Source: JBBQLG01 sp038327655 (GTDB lineage Bacteria; Bacteroidota; Bacteroidia; Cytophagales; Spirosomataceae). From it: a DNA stretch of 64,000 nucleotides. How positions within the stretch are numbered: the stretch's first letter is position 1; each line of letters opens with the position of its first letter. This document shows positions 18,170-28,180 of the stretch, piece by piece. Where the stretch lies: contig JBBQLG010000006.1 in NCBI GenBank assembly GCA_038327655.1, positions 20,513 through 84,512 of the forward strand, in the 5' to 3' direction. Made by a program: the position numbers and the translations under genes. The notes below the pieces were generated by a model. The model was not told the DNA's origin, did not search any database, and saw only the letters and a program-made list of their open reading frames with translations.

Positions 18170-18275
18170 TTGTATCCTGCGCTGTTCAGTAGTATATTCT
18201 GTTCAGCAATTATCGTCGGGTTGCATTAACTTGCGGTAGGGTTTTGCCCGCGTACCGGGCGATTGGTAAGCAAAC

Positions 18276-19499
18276 ATGAAGATTTTACACACCGCCGACT
18301 GGCATCTGGGGAAACGGCTGCACGACTTTCACCGGCTGGCCGAACAGAAGGATGTGCTGAATGAAATCGTGGCCATTGCCAAACGCGAAGCCGTCGATTT
18401 AGTACTGATTGCGGGCGACCTGTTCGATACCTTCAACCCTAACCCAGCGGCCGAAGACCTCCTCTACGAAACACTGAAACGCTTGGCCGACGGGGGACGC
18501 CGGGCCGTGGTGGCCATTGCGGGCAACCATGATAATCCGGAGCGTATTGAAGCGCAGGACCATTTTGCGCGGGAATGTAACATCGTGCTCACGGGTTTTC
18601 CCCTCACCGAAGTGCGCCCGTTCGACTGCGACATCAAAATTCTGCGGTCGGCACCGGGTTTTGTAGAGTTGCAACTACCCGGTCAGACGTTTCCGGTGCG
18701 TATAATCCTGACGCCCTACGCCAACGAAAGCCGGCTGCGGGCATACTTCGGTCTGACCAACCCCGACGATCAACTGCGCCAACGGTTGCAGGAACACTGG
18801 ACCCATCTGGCCGACACGTACATGGACGAGGAGGGCGTTAATTTGCTGATGGCGCATTTGTTCGTGATGAAGCGCGGGGGCGAGCAACCCGACGAGTGCG
18901 ACGGTGAAAAAAGTATCCTGATTGGTGGCGCATCGGTCATCTACAGCGATCAGATTCCGTCCCACGTTCAGTATGCCGCGCTGGGTCATTTGCACCGATA
19001 TCAGCACATTGGCGGGGGCAGTTGTCCGGTGGTGTACAGCAGCAGTCCGCTTGGCTACAGTTTTGCCGAAGCCGACCAGCAAAAATACGTGGTGCTGATC
19101 GACGCGGAGCCGGGGCAGGCCGTAACGGTAACGCCGGTTGCGCTCGAAAAAGGCAAGCGCCTGTTGCGGCAACGGTTTACCCATGTCGATGATGCGCTGA
19201 ACTGGCTGCAGAACAACCCCGACTGCTACTCCGAGATCACGATTCAGACCCCCGTTTACCTCACTGGCGACGAGCAGCGGCAACTCCGGCAGGCGCACGA
19301 GGGGTTAGTAACCATCATCCCCGAAATTAGAACCGCGTCCGTTACTGACGATGAGAAAACCGCCGAATCGACTATCGACCTCAACGAGCAGATCGAAACG
19401 TTGTTTACGGGTTATTTTAAATCTCGAAACAAGGGACAGGCACCCAACGAACGACTACTTGATCTGTTTCAGGAAATTTTAGCCACCGACCCCGAATGA
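18276..19499 (+). CDS. sbcD: Exonuclease SbcCD, nuclease subunit SbcD
   Basis: A 407-residue Mre11-type metallophosphoesterase nuclease. Metal-binding motifs are visible: HTADWHLGK (Asp8, His10), LIAGDLFDTFNP, AIAGNHDNPERIE, LLMAHLF and GHLHRYQHI. With SbcC it opens DNA hairpins and processes blocked ends. It overlaps sbcC by 4 bp (ATGA), showing translational coupling. Confidence 0.96.
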   Translation: MKILHTADWHLGKRLHDFHRLAEQKDVLNEIVAIAKREAVDLVLIAGDLFDTFNPNPAAEDLLYETLKRLADGGRRAVVAIAGNHDNPERIEAQDHFARECNIVLTGFPLTEVRPFDCDIKILRSAPGFVELQLPGQTFPVRIILTPYANESRLRAYFGLTNPDDQLRQRLQEHWTHLADTYMDEEGVNLLMAHLFVMKRGGEQPDECDGEKSILIGGASVIYSDQIPSHVQYAALGHLHRYQHIGGGSCPVVYSSSPLGYSFAEADQQKYVVLIDAEPGQAVTVTPVALEKGKRLLRQRFTHVDDALNWLQNNPDCYSEITIQTPVYLTGDEQRQLRQAHEGLVTIIPEIRTASVTDDEKTAESTIDLNEQIETLFTGYFKSRNKGQAPNERLLDLFQEILATDPE

Positions 19500-22400
19500 T
19501 CCCCGTCAAATTGTGCGTTCAGGGCCTTTACTCGTACCAGACCCTTCAGGAAGTTGAGTTTAGGCAGTTGATTGGCGCGAGTGTGTTCGGCATTTTCGGC
19601 AAGGTGGGCAGCGGCAAATCATCGTTGCTGGAAGCCATCAGCTTTGCCCTCTACGGCGAAAGCGAACGGCTGAACGGCCGCGACAACCGGGCTTATAACA
19701 TGATGAACCTGAAGTCGAAGCACCTGATCATCGACTTTGAGTTTCAGGCCGGTGCCGATCAGCAGCTTTACAAATTTGTGTATGAAGCGAAGAGGCATGA
19801 GAAAAAGCACCATGAAATCGCCAGTACCGAACGACGCTCGTTTCAGTGGGAAGACGGTCAATGGCGGCCTCTGGGTCTGGAGAAAGACAACGTTGCCGCG
19901 CTGACCAAGTCGATTCTGGGACTGGATTACGATAATTTTAAGCGAACAATCATTATTCCACAAAACCAGTTTCGGGAGTTTCTGGAACTCCCGCCCAAAG
20001 ACCGGACCGAGATGATGAGCCGCATGTTTCGGCTCGAAAAATACGATCTGGCCGGGCGGGTCGCAAAATTGGAAAAAATCAATGATGCCGCCCTGAACAC
20101 AATCGAAGGGCAGTTGGAGGGCGTAGGCATGGCCACCCCCGAAGCCATTAAACAAGCCCGGCAGGCAGTAGAAGCCGTTGAGTTGACCATCCAAGAAAAA
20201 GAAGAGGAGATCATCCGTTTTGACAGCCGCGAGCAACAGTTACAACGGCTCCAGAAGCGCCATCAGGAGCGGGCCGATGCCGGGACAGCACTCGACAAGT
20301 TAAAGCAGGAGCAGCCGACCTTCGAGCGTATCCGGGCGCAGATTGAGAGGTATGAACGCTGTACGCAGTTATTCAGCGTGTTGTTCAGTCAGGCGGATGG
20401 TATCACGACACAGCAGCAGCAAATCGCCGACGAATTGCAAAAATCAACCGTACGCCTGACTATTACCGCCCGGCAACTCCCAGCACTGGAGCAGGCGTAT
20501 CAGGCGGCACTAACAGCGTTCGAGAACCGGGACGAGTTGCAGAAACAGATTGACGAATTAGACGAGGTACGATTTATCCAGGGAATTCAGTATTCGATTG
20601 ACCAACAGACCCTCACCCGCGACGAACTACAAAAAAGCCTTGACGCGCAGGCCGTAGAGATCGAGCGGCTGAAAGCGGAGCGAACGAAACATCAAACCAT
20701 TGTTGATCAGGTCGGGAGCCGTGCTTCGCAGTTAGAACAGCTCTACGCTATGCAAAACTGGTTCACCGCCTACCTACCGCTGAAGAAAGCCGTCGATGAC
20801 CTTGACCGAAAAATTCAGGCGTACGACAAGGCATTACAGGACATTAAAGCGCGGAAAGACAAGGCATTGGTAGACTTTCCAGACTGGGAAAAACTAACGT
20901 CTAGGCAGTTGCCCGAAGCTATTCAGCAAGCCCTCGACGCACAGCAGCATATAGTCAATCAACGAAAAGCCGTTTACGACGACGATGTACTACGGAAAAA
21001 GCTGCATCAATACGCCACGGCCCTTAGCGACGGAAAACCCTGTCCGCTCTGTGGGTCAACGCATCATCCCACCATCAGTCACGATGTTATGATTGATGAC
21101 GATGTAGCCCGCAGTCAGGCGGCCCTGCGTGCAGCCGAGCAGCACAGCCGGGACCTGAATACACTGCTGGGCGTAGCCGCCGGGTTGCTTGGCGAAATCA
21201 AAACGGTGCATGGCCAGGGCAAAACGCTGGTAAACGAACAGGCCGAGGCCGCACTCCAGCGCACGATACACGAAGACCGGTTCGCGTGGCCGGGCTTTAC
21301 AATGGATCAGGATGGTGAGGTAAACGACGCTATCCGACAGGAAAACGATACACAGCGGAAGCTTCGTACCGCCGGAGATGCCATCAGCAGTATCAACCGA
21401 CAATTAGAGGGATTAGAGCAGAAAAGGGCTGGTACAAAGGGCGATGTTGCTACGCTGAACGGGAAGCTGGAGAGTCTGGCGGATACCGTGGCGAAACAAG
21501 TAGACAAATTAGTTTACTTTCAGCCCGCAGAAATCGGCCGGTTGAATCCTGAGTGCATTAACGATATAGTCGACAAACTAACCGCGCAGTATGAGCATAC
21601 CAAGGACGTTTTTCAACAGACAGAACAGGAAAAATCAGCCGCCGAGGGGGAGTTGACGAAGTATAAAACGGAGGTTGGCACGTTCACGGGTCAGCAAACC
21701 GCGTTGCAAAAAGAACAGGATAAGCTGGAAGCAGCCATTGCCGATGCGCTTGCCCGGCATCACTTCACCCGGCCCGACGTAGACGCGCTCCTGCAAACCA
21801 AACTCGACGTTCCCACCGAGCGCGAACGGGTGCAAAAGTACCAGCAGCAATTGAGTACTGCTCAGAATCAATACAATACCCTGACAACCGAGTTGGCCGG
21901 GACGCCTTTCGAACTGAACAACCTACAGAACGCCCGGCAGGATCTTAGCCGGGCACAGGGTGAACATAAGACACTGAATCAGCAACTGGGCGAGAATCGG
22001 GTTATTCACAGCGATCTGGTGACGCAGTGGGAGCGGAGGCAGGGTATCCAAAACCAGTTTGATGCCCTGACGCTCCGGGAAAAGGATTTAACGACGATGA
22101 AAGAATTGTTTCGGGCGCAGGGATTCGTCAACCACGTATCGTCGGTCTATCTCCAGAACCTGTGCGAAGCGGCCAGCAGCCGTTTTGCTAAACTGACCAA
22201 CAATCAGCTTAAACTGGAAGTAGACGATAAGAACAATTTTCTAGTTCGCGACCATCTGAACGGCGGGAAAACCCGGCTCGCCAAAACGCTGTCAGGCGGG
22301 CAGTTATTTCAGGCGTCGCTGTCATTGGCCCTGGCTCTGTCGGATAACATTCAGCACCTGACCAAGTCGAAGCAGAACCTGTTTTTCTTAGACGAAGGGT

Positions 22401-22579
22401 TTGGTTCCCTGGACAAAGATTCGTTGCAATTAGTCTTTAAGACCCTTCAGGCACTCCGAAACGAAAACCGGATTGTCGGCATCATCTCGCACGTGGAAGA
22501 ATTACAGCACGAAATAGAGACATTTATCTGCGCCGAACACTCGGATACCGGAAGCAGAATTGTGAGGAGCTGGGAATAA
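19496..22579 (+). CDS. sbcC: Exonuclease SbcCD, ATPase subunit SbcC
   Basis: A 1027-residue Rad50-type SMC-like ATPase. Walker A GKVGSGKS (35-42) and the Q-loop IIPQNQFREFLEL are followed by long coiled coils around a zinc hook CPLC (516-519). The C-terminal half has the ABC signature LSGGQ (932-936) and Walker B LFFLDEGFGSLD (962-973). The complex cleaves DNA hairpins. The long perfect palindromes seen in this window are the kind of structure it is known to process. It is co-transcribed with sbcD. Confidence 0.96.
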   Translation: MIPVKLCVQGLYSYQTLQEVEFRQLIGASVFGIFGKVGSGKSSLLEAISFALYGESERLNGRDNRAYNMMNLKSKHLIIDFEFQAGADQQLYKFVYEAKRHEKKHHEIASTERRSFQWEDGQWRPLGLEKDNVAALTKSILGLDYDNFKRTIIIPQNQFREFLELPPKDRTEMMSRMFRLEKYDLAGRVAKLEKINDAALNTIEGQLEGVGMATPEAIKQARQAVEAVELTIQEKEEEIIRFDSREQQLQRLQKRHQERADAGTALDKLKQEQPTFERIRAQIERYERCTQLFSVLFSQADGITTQQQQIADELQKSTVRLTITARQLPALEQAYQAALTAFENRDELQKQIDELDEVRFIQGIQYSIDQQTLTRDELQKSLDAQAVEIERLKAERTKHQTIVDQVGSRASQLEQLYAMQNWFTAYLPLKKAVDDLDRKIQAYDKALQDIKARKDKALVDFPDWEKLTSRQLPEAIQQALDAQQHIVNQRKAVYDDDVLRKKLHQYATALSDGKPCPLCGSTHHPTISHDVMIDDDVARSQAALRAAEQHSRDLNTLLGVAAGLLGEIKTVHGQGKTLVNEQAEAALQRTIHEDRFAWPGFTMDQDGEVNDAIRQENDTQRKLRTAGDAISSINRQLEGLEQKRAGTKGDVATLNGKLESLADTVAKQVDKLVYFQPAEIGRLNPECINDIVDKLTAQYEHTKDVFQQTEQEKSAAEGELTKYKTEVGTFTGQQTALQKEQDKLEAAIADALARHHFTRPDVDALLQTKLDVPTERERVQKYQQQLSTAQNQYNTLTTELAGTPFELNNLQNARQDLSRAQGEHKTLNQQLGENRVIHSDLVTQWERRQGIQNQFDALTLREKDLTTMKELFRAQGFVNHVSSVYLQNLCEAASSRFAKLTNNQLKLEVDDKNNFLVRDHLNGGKTRLAKTLSGGQLFQASLSLALALSDNIQHLTKSKQNLFFLDEGFGSLDKDSLQLVFKTLQALRNENRIVGIISHVEELQHEIETFICAEHSDTGSRIVRSWE

Positions 22580-22580
22580 A

Positions 22581-22647
22581 TAAAACAGTCTGCCCCGACA
22601 CATGCCATATCTTGACGATACGGCATGTGTCGGGGCAGACTGTTTTA
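22581..22647. terminator. Bidirectional terminator, 26-bp perfect hairpin
   Basis: Arms 22581-22606 and 22622-22647 are perfectly complementary (outer TAAAACAGTC, inner CACATGCC), with a 15-base loop. The outer part provides T-rich tails in both directions. It lies between converging sbcC and fabI. Confidence 0.85.
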
Positions 22648-22656
22648 TGGATACTA

Positions 22657-23484
22657 TCACTGTTGCTGCTGTCCCTGCTGCATGGCTTCCATTACTTCCT
22701 GCGAAATACCGGTTAGGGTAAAGCCCCCGTCGTGGAAGAGGTTCTGCATGGTTACCATACGGGTCAGGTCGGAGAACAGCGTGACGACGTAGTTGGCGCA
22801 ATCATCGGCGGTAGCGTTGCCGAGTGGAGCCATTTTTTCGGCGTAGTCATAAAACACGTCAAAGCCCGGAATACCCGAACCGGCCACCGTTACCGTTGGC
22901 GACTGCGAAATCGTGTTGACCCGTACTTTTTTGAGTTTACCATACCGATAGCCGTAGCTGCGGGCGATGGATTCGAGCATGGCTTTGGCTTCGGCCATAT
23001 CGGTATAAAACGGAATGGTCCGCTGCGTGGCCATGAACGTCAGGGCTACCACGGAACCCCATTCATTGATCGCGTCCATTTTTTCGGCCGTTTGCAGCAT
23101 TTTGTGGAACGACATTGCCGACACGTCCAGCGTTTTCTCGTACCAGTCGTAGTTCAGATCGCCGTAGGAGCGGGCCTTTCGGATGTTGGGGCTGGTGCCG
23201 ATGGAGTGAAGCACAAAATCGAGTTTACCGCCCAATACGTCCATCGACTTTTGGTACAGGTTTTCGATGTCCTTCAGGTCCGTGGCATCGGCCGGGATAA
23301 TTTCGGCTTCGCACAGTTCGGCAAGTTTGTCAATTTCACCCATCCGCATCGCGATAGGCGCGTTGGTGAGGGTAAAGGTTGCGCCTTCTTCTTTCGCTTT
23401 CAGGGCAGTCCGCCAGGCGATTGAGCGTTCGTCGAGGGCACCCGAAATGATGCCGCGTTTTCCATTCAGTAATCCGTAAGCCAT
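22657..23484 (-). CDS. fabI: Enoyl-[acyl-carrier-protein] reductase (NADH)
   Basis: A 275-residue SDR enzyme for the last step of the fatty-acid elongation cycle. Visible are the divergent FabI nucleotide motif GKRGIISGALDERSIAW, LHSIGTSPN, the Tyr-x6-Lys catalytic pair in FYTDMAEAKAMLES, and RVNTISQSPTVTVAGSGI. The residue that appears to align with the second active-site Tyr of E. coli FabI (Tyr146) reads Phe in LTFMATQR; this is by-eye alignment. The C-terminus ends in a Gln-rich tail. ATG at 23484 starts the normal FabI N-terminus. It is last in a minus-strand run after the hydrolase. Confidence 0.9.
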   Translation of the reverse strand: MAYGLLNGKRGIISGALDERSIAWRTALKAKEEGATFTLTNAPIAMRMGEIDKLAELCEAEIIPADATDLKDIENLYQKSMDVLGGKLDFVLHSIGTSPNIRKARSYGDLNYDWYEKTLDVSAMSFHKMLQTAEKMDAINEWGSVVALTFMATQRTIPFYTDMAEAKAMLESIARSYGYRYGKLKKVRVNTISQSPTVTVAGSGIPGFDVFYDYAEKMAPLGNATADDCANYVVTLFSDLTRMVTMQNLFHDGGFTLTGISQEVMEAMQQGQQQQ

Positions 23485-23546
23485 TCGATTTGTGTTTCGG
23501 TTTGGGAGTTGCCACTGCCGTAGCCGTGACAAAAAGACGGGCAAAG

Positions 23547-24590
23547 TTAATTCTTTTTCGTAGGTGCAAGGGCCACCGTCGGCGTTTGGTCCGCAACCGG
23601 CTGGAGTTTCAGGATATCCTGCATGAACTGAACCGTTGCCTTTTCGACGTTTGGCCAGTCTTTGGTGGTGTAACTTGAGGCAATTACGTGCGCCCCGGCT
23701 TCGGGAAATGCCTGCTTCCGTTTCAGCGCAGCGGGCGTTCCCAATTCATCGAACATCGTCAGTAAAGCCGCTACCGACACGGTTTGATCCTGATTTTGCT
23801 CGTCTTTGTAGTAGTAGCCCATGAACACCGGCTGCTTGATTTTAGCAAACGTTTCGGGCGTCGCGTAGGTATCCAGCACGGTTTGCAACACCATCAGGCC
23901 GTCGGAATGGTATTGGTCGTACCAGTATTGAGCGCGTTCGGGTGTGGTGCGCTCGCTGTGGACGTGCTGATCGGGGAACACCTTGTCCAGAATCTGCTGC
24001 CCCCACGGCTTTGTAATAAGTTTCAGCGAGGTATTAGCCACCGCCACACAAGGTGAATACAGCACGATACCGTCGATTTCCGGGTGCTTTAAGGCTAAGT
24101 ACAACGTCAGCATACCGCCCATCGACGTACCAACGACAATCACTTTTTTGCCCAGCACCTTACCAATCGCCAGTGCCCGTTCGGCCGACGCCAGGTACGC
24201 GGTGGGAGTCATGCCTTTCATGGCATCGGGCGAAGTCAGGCCGTGGCCTTCGGTACGGGCCAGGTACAGATTACAGCCGAACGTTTTGGCGAGGTCGCGG
24301 TGTACGGGGTCGCCTTCGCCCTGACTGGCACTGTAGCCGTGGATGTAGACGATGCTGTACGGCGTTTGGGCCTTTTTGGTGCTGTCAGCCCAGACGACCC
24401 GCGCCTGATTATCGGGTTTTAACGGGTAGCCGCTTTCGTAGCGGGCCACATCGGCATCTACTTTACTCAGATCAGTGTTCACAGCGGGTTGTTTGGCGTC
24501 GGCAGTTGGCAGCGACGCACGCGGCCCAACGGCATAGCCGACAACTAAAGCGGCCAGTGCAAGGCCGATAATGGTGAAGAAACGTTTCAT
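23547..24590 (-). CDS. Alpha/beta hydrolase with N-terminal membrane anchor or signal
   Basis: A 347-residue hydrolase. An N-terminal hydrophobic segment (about 4-26) is a signal anchor or signal peptide. The catalytic domain has VYIHGYSASQGEGDPVHRDL (oxyanion His-Gly), nucleophile elbow GTSMGGML (Ser at about 157), and a late AGAHVIAS region likely holding the catalytic His. Substrate unknown; carboxylesterase-like. It lies between the rRNA methyltransferase gene (38 bp) and fabI (62 bp) on the same strand. Confidence 0.8.
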   Translation of the reverse strand: MKRFFTIIGLALAALVVGYAVGPRASLPTADAKQPAVNTDLSKVDADVARYESGYPLKPDNQARVVWADSTKKAQTPYSIVYIHGYSASQGEGDPVHRDLAKTFGCNLYLARTEGHGLTSPDAMKGMTPTAYLASAERALAIGKVLGKKVIVVGTSMGGMLTLYLALKHPEIDGIVLYSPCVAVANTSLKLITKPWGQQILDKVFPDQHVHSERTTPERAQYWYDQYHSDGLMVLQTVLDTYATPETFAKIKQPVFMGYYYKDEQNQDQTVSVAALLTMFDELGTPAALKRKQAFPEAGAHVIASSYTTKDWPNVEKATVQFMQDILKLQPVADQTPTVALAPTKKN

Positions 24591-24628
24591 AAGGATGGGA
24601 TTTAAACGTATGGAACCGCGCCGGGAAG

Positions 24629-26014
24629 TTAATTAAAATACTCTGTCTTCAGGTCCATGCGGATGCGCCAATCGGTTGGCAGGTAATTGTTTACCCGCGT
24701 CCCGATGCCTTTCATCCAGCCCAGATTTACCCCCTGATACCGCGCCAGCAACCAGCCCCGCGTTGGTTCGGCCAGCACCAGGTTCTCTTTTTTAAAGTAC
24801 CGCAGGGCATCTTCTTTACTCAACTCCACACCAGGTAAATTGGGGGAAATGGCGGTACTGAGGGCCAGCGCGTGAGACGGAATAAAATCTTCGCCCTTAA
24901 ACTGACCCAATTCCAGCCCGAACCCTTTGTTATGCAATGCCGAGTCAAGCCAGATCAGGTCGTTTTCCAGGGCCAGCGGAATAGCGATAACCGCCCGATT
25001 GGGTTTTTGCCAGTACGAGAAGGCTTTTGGCTCATCCAGCCAGCCGGTAAGTTTAGCGACCTGTTTTGGATGCAGCAGCTTGAAGCTTTTAAACCCGCGC
25101 GGTTTCTGCCGGACCGGAATATCGAGTCGGCGTTTCTGCTGAAAAACACTCAGAAAAAACCCTTCGCCTTTCACCCGGTGCGGATAACATTGATAGCCGA
25201 TAGCCTCACCGGCCCGTTTCTCAACAATACCCCACTCAGCGGGTAAGTCGAGGGGGCGGCTGGTAAACCCCTGTTCGAGCAGGTAACGGGCGTTGTCGAG
25301 GTTTTCGTCGTCGTTGTAGGTACAGGTGCAATAAATGAGCAACCCGCTTTCGGATACTAAGGGAGCGGCTGCCGTCAAAATCCGTTTCTGCCGCGCCGAA
25401 CACATCTGTACGCTGTCGTCCGACCATTCATTAACGGCCTGATTGTCTTTACGGAACAATCCCTCGCCGGAACAGGGCGCATCAACCAGCACGATGTCAA
25501 AGAATCCCGTCAGGTCGCGAAAACCGTCCGGGTCATGGTTGCTGATCGCCATGTTCGGGAAACCCCATTTTTCGACGTTCTCGCGCAGGACGGGCACCCG
25601 CGTTCGGATCACTTCATTGCTCACCAGCAGACTATCCGGGCGCAGCCACGATGCCAGCAACGTCGACTTTCCGCCGGGTGCCGCGCATAGATCGAGTACT
25701 TTAAGCGGGCGGTTCGATTTGGCGGTTTGCTTCAGGGCTTCGGTCAGCAGCATCGACGACGCTTCCTGCACGTAATACGCGCCCGCCTGAAACAGGGGAT
25801 CGAGGGTAAACACCGGTCGTTCGGGCAGGTAAAACCCGTCGGCGCACCACGGAACCGGCTCCAGGGTTGCCATTTTCAATACGGCTTTTCGCGGATTTAC
25901 CCGAATGCTGACGGGTGGTTCCTGTGCCAGCGCGGTCGCAAAGGCCGGGTACTCATCGCCCAACTGCGCCCGCATCTGTAATTGAAACGCATCGGGGAGG
26001 GTTAGTACGTTCAT
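24629..26014 (-). CDS. RsmB/RsmF (NOL1/NOP2/Sun) family rRNA m5C methyltransferase
   Basis: A 461-residue SAM-dependent methyltransferase. Visible are SIRVNPRKA, YYVQEASSM, the SAM motif LDLCAAPGGKST, catalytic-loop PCSGEG (motif IV Cys) and the nucleophile Cys in YCTCTYNDDEN. The C-terminal region (about 300-461) resembles the PUA-like/RsmF recognition domain found in RsmF, which makes m5C in 16S rRNA; the exact target base is inference. It is the first gene of the tight minus-strand run with the hydrolase and fabI. Confidence 0.87.
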   Translation of the reverse strand: MNVLTLPDAFQLQMRAQLGDEYPAFATALAQEPPVSIRVNPRKAVLKMATLEPVPWCADGFYLPERPVFTLDPLFQAGAYYVQEASSMLLTEALKQTAKSNRPLKVLDLCAAPGGKSTLLASWLRPDSLLVSNEVIRTRVPVLRENVEKWGFPNMAISNHDPDGFRDLTGFFDIVLVDAPCSGEGLFRKDNQAVNEWSDDSVQMCSARQKRILTAAAPLVSESGLLIYCTCTYNDDENLDNARYLLEQGFTSRPLDLPAEWGIVEKRAGEAIGYQCYPHRVKGEGFFLSVFQQKRRLDIPVRQKPRGFKSFKLLHPKQVAKLTGWLDEPKAFSYWQKPNRAVIAIPLALENDLIWLDSALHNKGFGLELGQFKGEDFIPSHALALSTAISPNLPGVELSKEDALRYFKKENLVLAEPTRGWLLARYQGVNLGWMKGIGTRVNNYLPTDWRIRMDLKTEYFN

Positions 26015-26029
26015 GGTTTACAGTTTGTA

Positions 26030-26057
26030 GTTCGTGGTCGTGTTCTCAACCACGAAC
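26030..26057 (-). terminator. Hairpin between psd and the methyltransferase gene
   Basis: A 9-bp perfect inverted repeat (26030-26038 GTTCGTGGT with 26049-26057), 10-base loop, in the short minus-strand spacer. There is no T tract, so termination is uncertain. Confidence 0.4.
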
Positions 26058-26094
26058 CGCCCAGCGGCCCGATATAAACCACCAATCCGGTACA

Positions 26095-26769
26095 TTAATC
26101 AATATCCTCCGGCAGTTCCGCTACCACCGTAACGCCCCCTTTGGTTTTCTGGCCCATCGTCACCTTGATTTCGGCATCTAATGGCAGAAACATATCGACC
26201 CGCGAACCGAACTTGATAAAGCCCAATTCGGCACCCTGCTTTACGGCCTGGCCTTCTTCGACGTACCAGACGATGCGCCGGGCCATTGCCCCGGCAATCT
26301 GCCGCAGAAGCACTTCCATGCCGTTTGCCAGTTCGATTACGATGCTGGTGCGTTCGTTTTCGGTGCTGGATTTGGGGTGCCAGGCCACTAAATATTTGCC
26401 GGGATAGTACTTGAAATACCGAACCGTACCCGTCACCGGGTTGCGGTTGACGTGCACGTTTAAGGGCGACATGAAGATGGAGACCTGCCGGCGGGGCGTG
26501 TTGAAATATTCGCCTTCGACGGTTTCTTCGATCACAACGACCGTACCATCGGCGGGGGCCACAATTTGGCGTTCGTCGATGGTCAGCTTCCGGCGGGGAA
26601 TGCGGAAAAACTGCACGACTAAGCCAAAAACCACCAAACTGGCTAAAACCATCAACACCGTGGCGGTGTCGTTTTCGGAAAACAGGAAGAAATAGGCCGC
26701 TACATTAATCGCCAGCAGGATCAATCCTGTAACGAGCATTATGGTAGTGCCTTCGCGGTGTAAGCGCAT
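26095..26769 (-). CDS. psd: Phosphatidylserine decarboxylase family protein
   Basis: A 224-residue Psd that makes phosphatidylethanolamine. Two N-terminal membrane helices (about 11-30 and 36-52) precede the catalytic core: IVAPADGTVVVIEE, FMSPLNVHVNRNPVTG, and the self-cleavage site GFIKFGSRVD, where cleavage between Gly and Ser would create the pyruvoyl group. The size and the FGS site are those of the short, archaeal-like type II proenzyme. The upstream gene gdhA has its own terminator, so psd is probably transcribed separately. Confidence 0.92.
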   Translation of the reverse strand: MRLHREGTTIMLVTGLILLAINVAAYFFLFSENDTATVLMVLASLVVFGLVVQFFRIPRRKLTIDERQIVAPADGTVVVIEETVEGEYFNTPRRQVSIFMSPLNVHVNRNPVTGTVRYFKYYPGKYLVAWHPKSSTENERTSIVIELANGMEVLLRQIAGAMARRIVWYVEEGQAVKQGAELGFIKFGSRVDMFLPLDAEIKVTMGQKTKGGVTVVAELPEDID

Positions 26770-26838
26770 AAAAAAGACGTTAGGTGGTGTAAGCAGACGT
26801 TAGTGAATCGCGTCTGGCTTTGCACCATCTAACGTCTT
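26770..26838 (-). terminator. Terminator of gdhA (minus strand)
   Basis: Imperfect long stem (26774-26790 with 26822-26838; outer AAGACGTTAG arms) containing a nested AGACG/CGTCT pair. Read on the minus strand it ends in six T. Confidence 0.75.
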
Positions 26839-26857
26839 GTTGTACCGCAAAGGTAAA

Positions 26858-28138
26858 TCAATAACCGCCACGATATTTATATGTGCTGGCTACTTTGTCG
26901 ATGGCAACGATATAAGCCGCCAGCCGCATCGGCACCGAATACTTCTGCGACGTTTCAAATACGCGGTCAAAAGCATCTTTCATAATCCGGTCGGCCCGGC
27001 GGTTTACCCGGTCGAGCGTCCACTTGTAGCCGATGCGGTTCTGTACCCACTCGAAGTACGATACCGTTACTCCCCCGGCATTGGCCAGAATATCCGGTAC
27101 GACCAGAATGCCCTTGCTGTTGATGATTTCGTCGGCACTGGCGGAAGTTGGTCCGTTGGCACCTTCCACGATCACCTTGGCCCGAATCGACCCTGCATTG
27201 TCGGCGGTAATGACATCTTCTTTGGCGGCTGGCACCAGTACATCGACGTCCAGCGACAGCAACTCTTCGTTGGTGATTTTCTCGGCACCATTGAAGCCGT
27301 CGAGGGTCCCGTTGTGACCATTCCGGTAAGCCAGAGCAGCCGCAATATCAATACCCTTGTCGTTGAAATAACCGCCCGAAATGTCGCTGACGGCTTTTAC
27401 GGTAACGCCCCGTTCGTGCAGCAACTCGGCCGCAAACGAACCCACGTTGCCGAATCCCTGCACAGCCGCCGTTGCCCGGTAGGGGTTCATGCGCAGTTTG
27501 TCCATCGCCGAGAGGGCCGCCACGGTAACGCCCCGTCCGGTGGCTTCGGTCCGGCCCAATGACCCGCCGAGCACCAGTGGTTTACCGGTCACGACGCCAT
27601 TGACGGTCATGCCTTTGGCTTTGGAATACTCATCCATAAGCCACGCCATCTCACGCGGACCGGTACCCATGTCGGGCGCGGGAATGTCTTTATCGGGACC
27701 GAAAACGTCCAGCATGGCAACGGTGTAGCTGCGCATTAACCGCTCGATTTCACCGGCCGACATCTCGCGCGGATTGCAGGCAACACCGCCTTTGGCCCCG
27801 CCGTAGGGAATATCAACCACGGCGCATTTCCAGGTCATCCACGCGGCTAAGGCACGAACCTCATCGAGGTTTACACCGGGATCAAAGCGGATGCCGCCTT
27901 TGGCCGGGCCGAGAATGTTGGAGTGAACAACCCGGTAGCCCTCGAATACCCGAATTTCCCCGCTGTCCATCGTGACGGGCAAACCGACAATAACCTGCCG
28001 GGCGGGGACTTTCAGGATATAATACATTTCTTCGGAAAGTCCCAACAGCCGGGCGGCTGCGTCAAAACGGGACATCATCGATTCAAGGGGATTTTCCTTG
28101 TCTTTTATGGGAGCTGGTTCAATATAAGCCATACTCAT
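26858..28138 (-). CDS. gdhA: Glutamate dehydrogenase (Glu/Leu/Phe/Val dehydrogenase family)
   Basis: A 426-residue enzyme that interconverts glutamate and 2-oxoglutarate plus ammonia. Visible are GPAKGGIRFDPGVN, the catalytic-lysine segment MTWKCAVVDIPYGGAKGG, PAPDMGTGPREMAW, the nucleotide motif VQGFGNVGS (about residue 228), and IVEGANGPTSASAD. Length and motifs fit the hexameric RocG/GudB type, so the choice of Glu rather than Leu or Phe as substrate is a family-level inference. A -7-like TAATTTTG on the minus strand (28181-28188) may drive it. Confidence 0.9.
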   Translation of the reverse strand: MSMAYIEPAPIKDKENPLESMMSRFDAAARLLGLSEEMYYILKVPARQVIVGLPVTMDSGEIRVFEGYRVVHSNILGPAKGGIRFDPGVNLDEVRALAAWMTWKCAVVDIPYGGAKGGVACNPREMSAGEIERLMRSYTVAMLDVFGPDKDIPAPDMGTGPREMAWLMDEYSKAKGMTVNGVVTGKPLVLGGSLGRTEATGRGVTVAALSAMDKLRMNPYRATAAVQGFGNVGSFAAELLHERGVTVKAVSDISGGYFNDKGIDIAAALAYRNGHNGTLDGFNGAEKITNEELLSLDVDVLVPAAKEDVITADNAGSIRAKVIVEGANGPTSASADEIINSKGILVVPDILANAGGVTVSYFEWVQNRIGYKWTLDRVNRRADRIMKDAFDRVFETSQKYSVPMRLAAYIVAIDKVASTYKYRGGY

Positions 28139-28180
28139 AGGGGTAAGATGCGTTTAACGTGTGTTCGGATGAAGTGTTTG

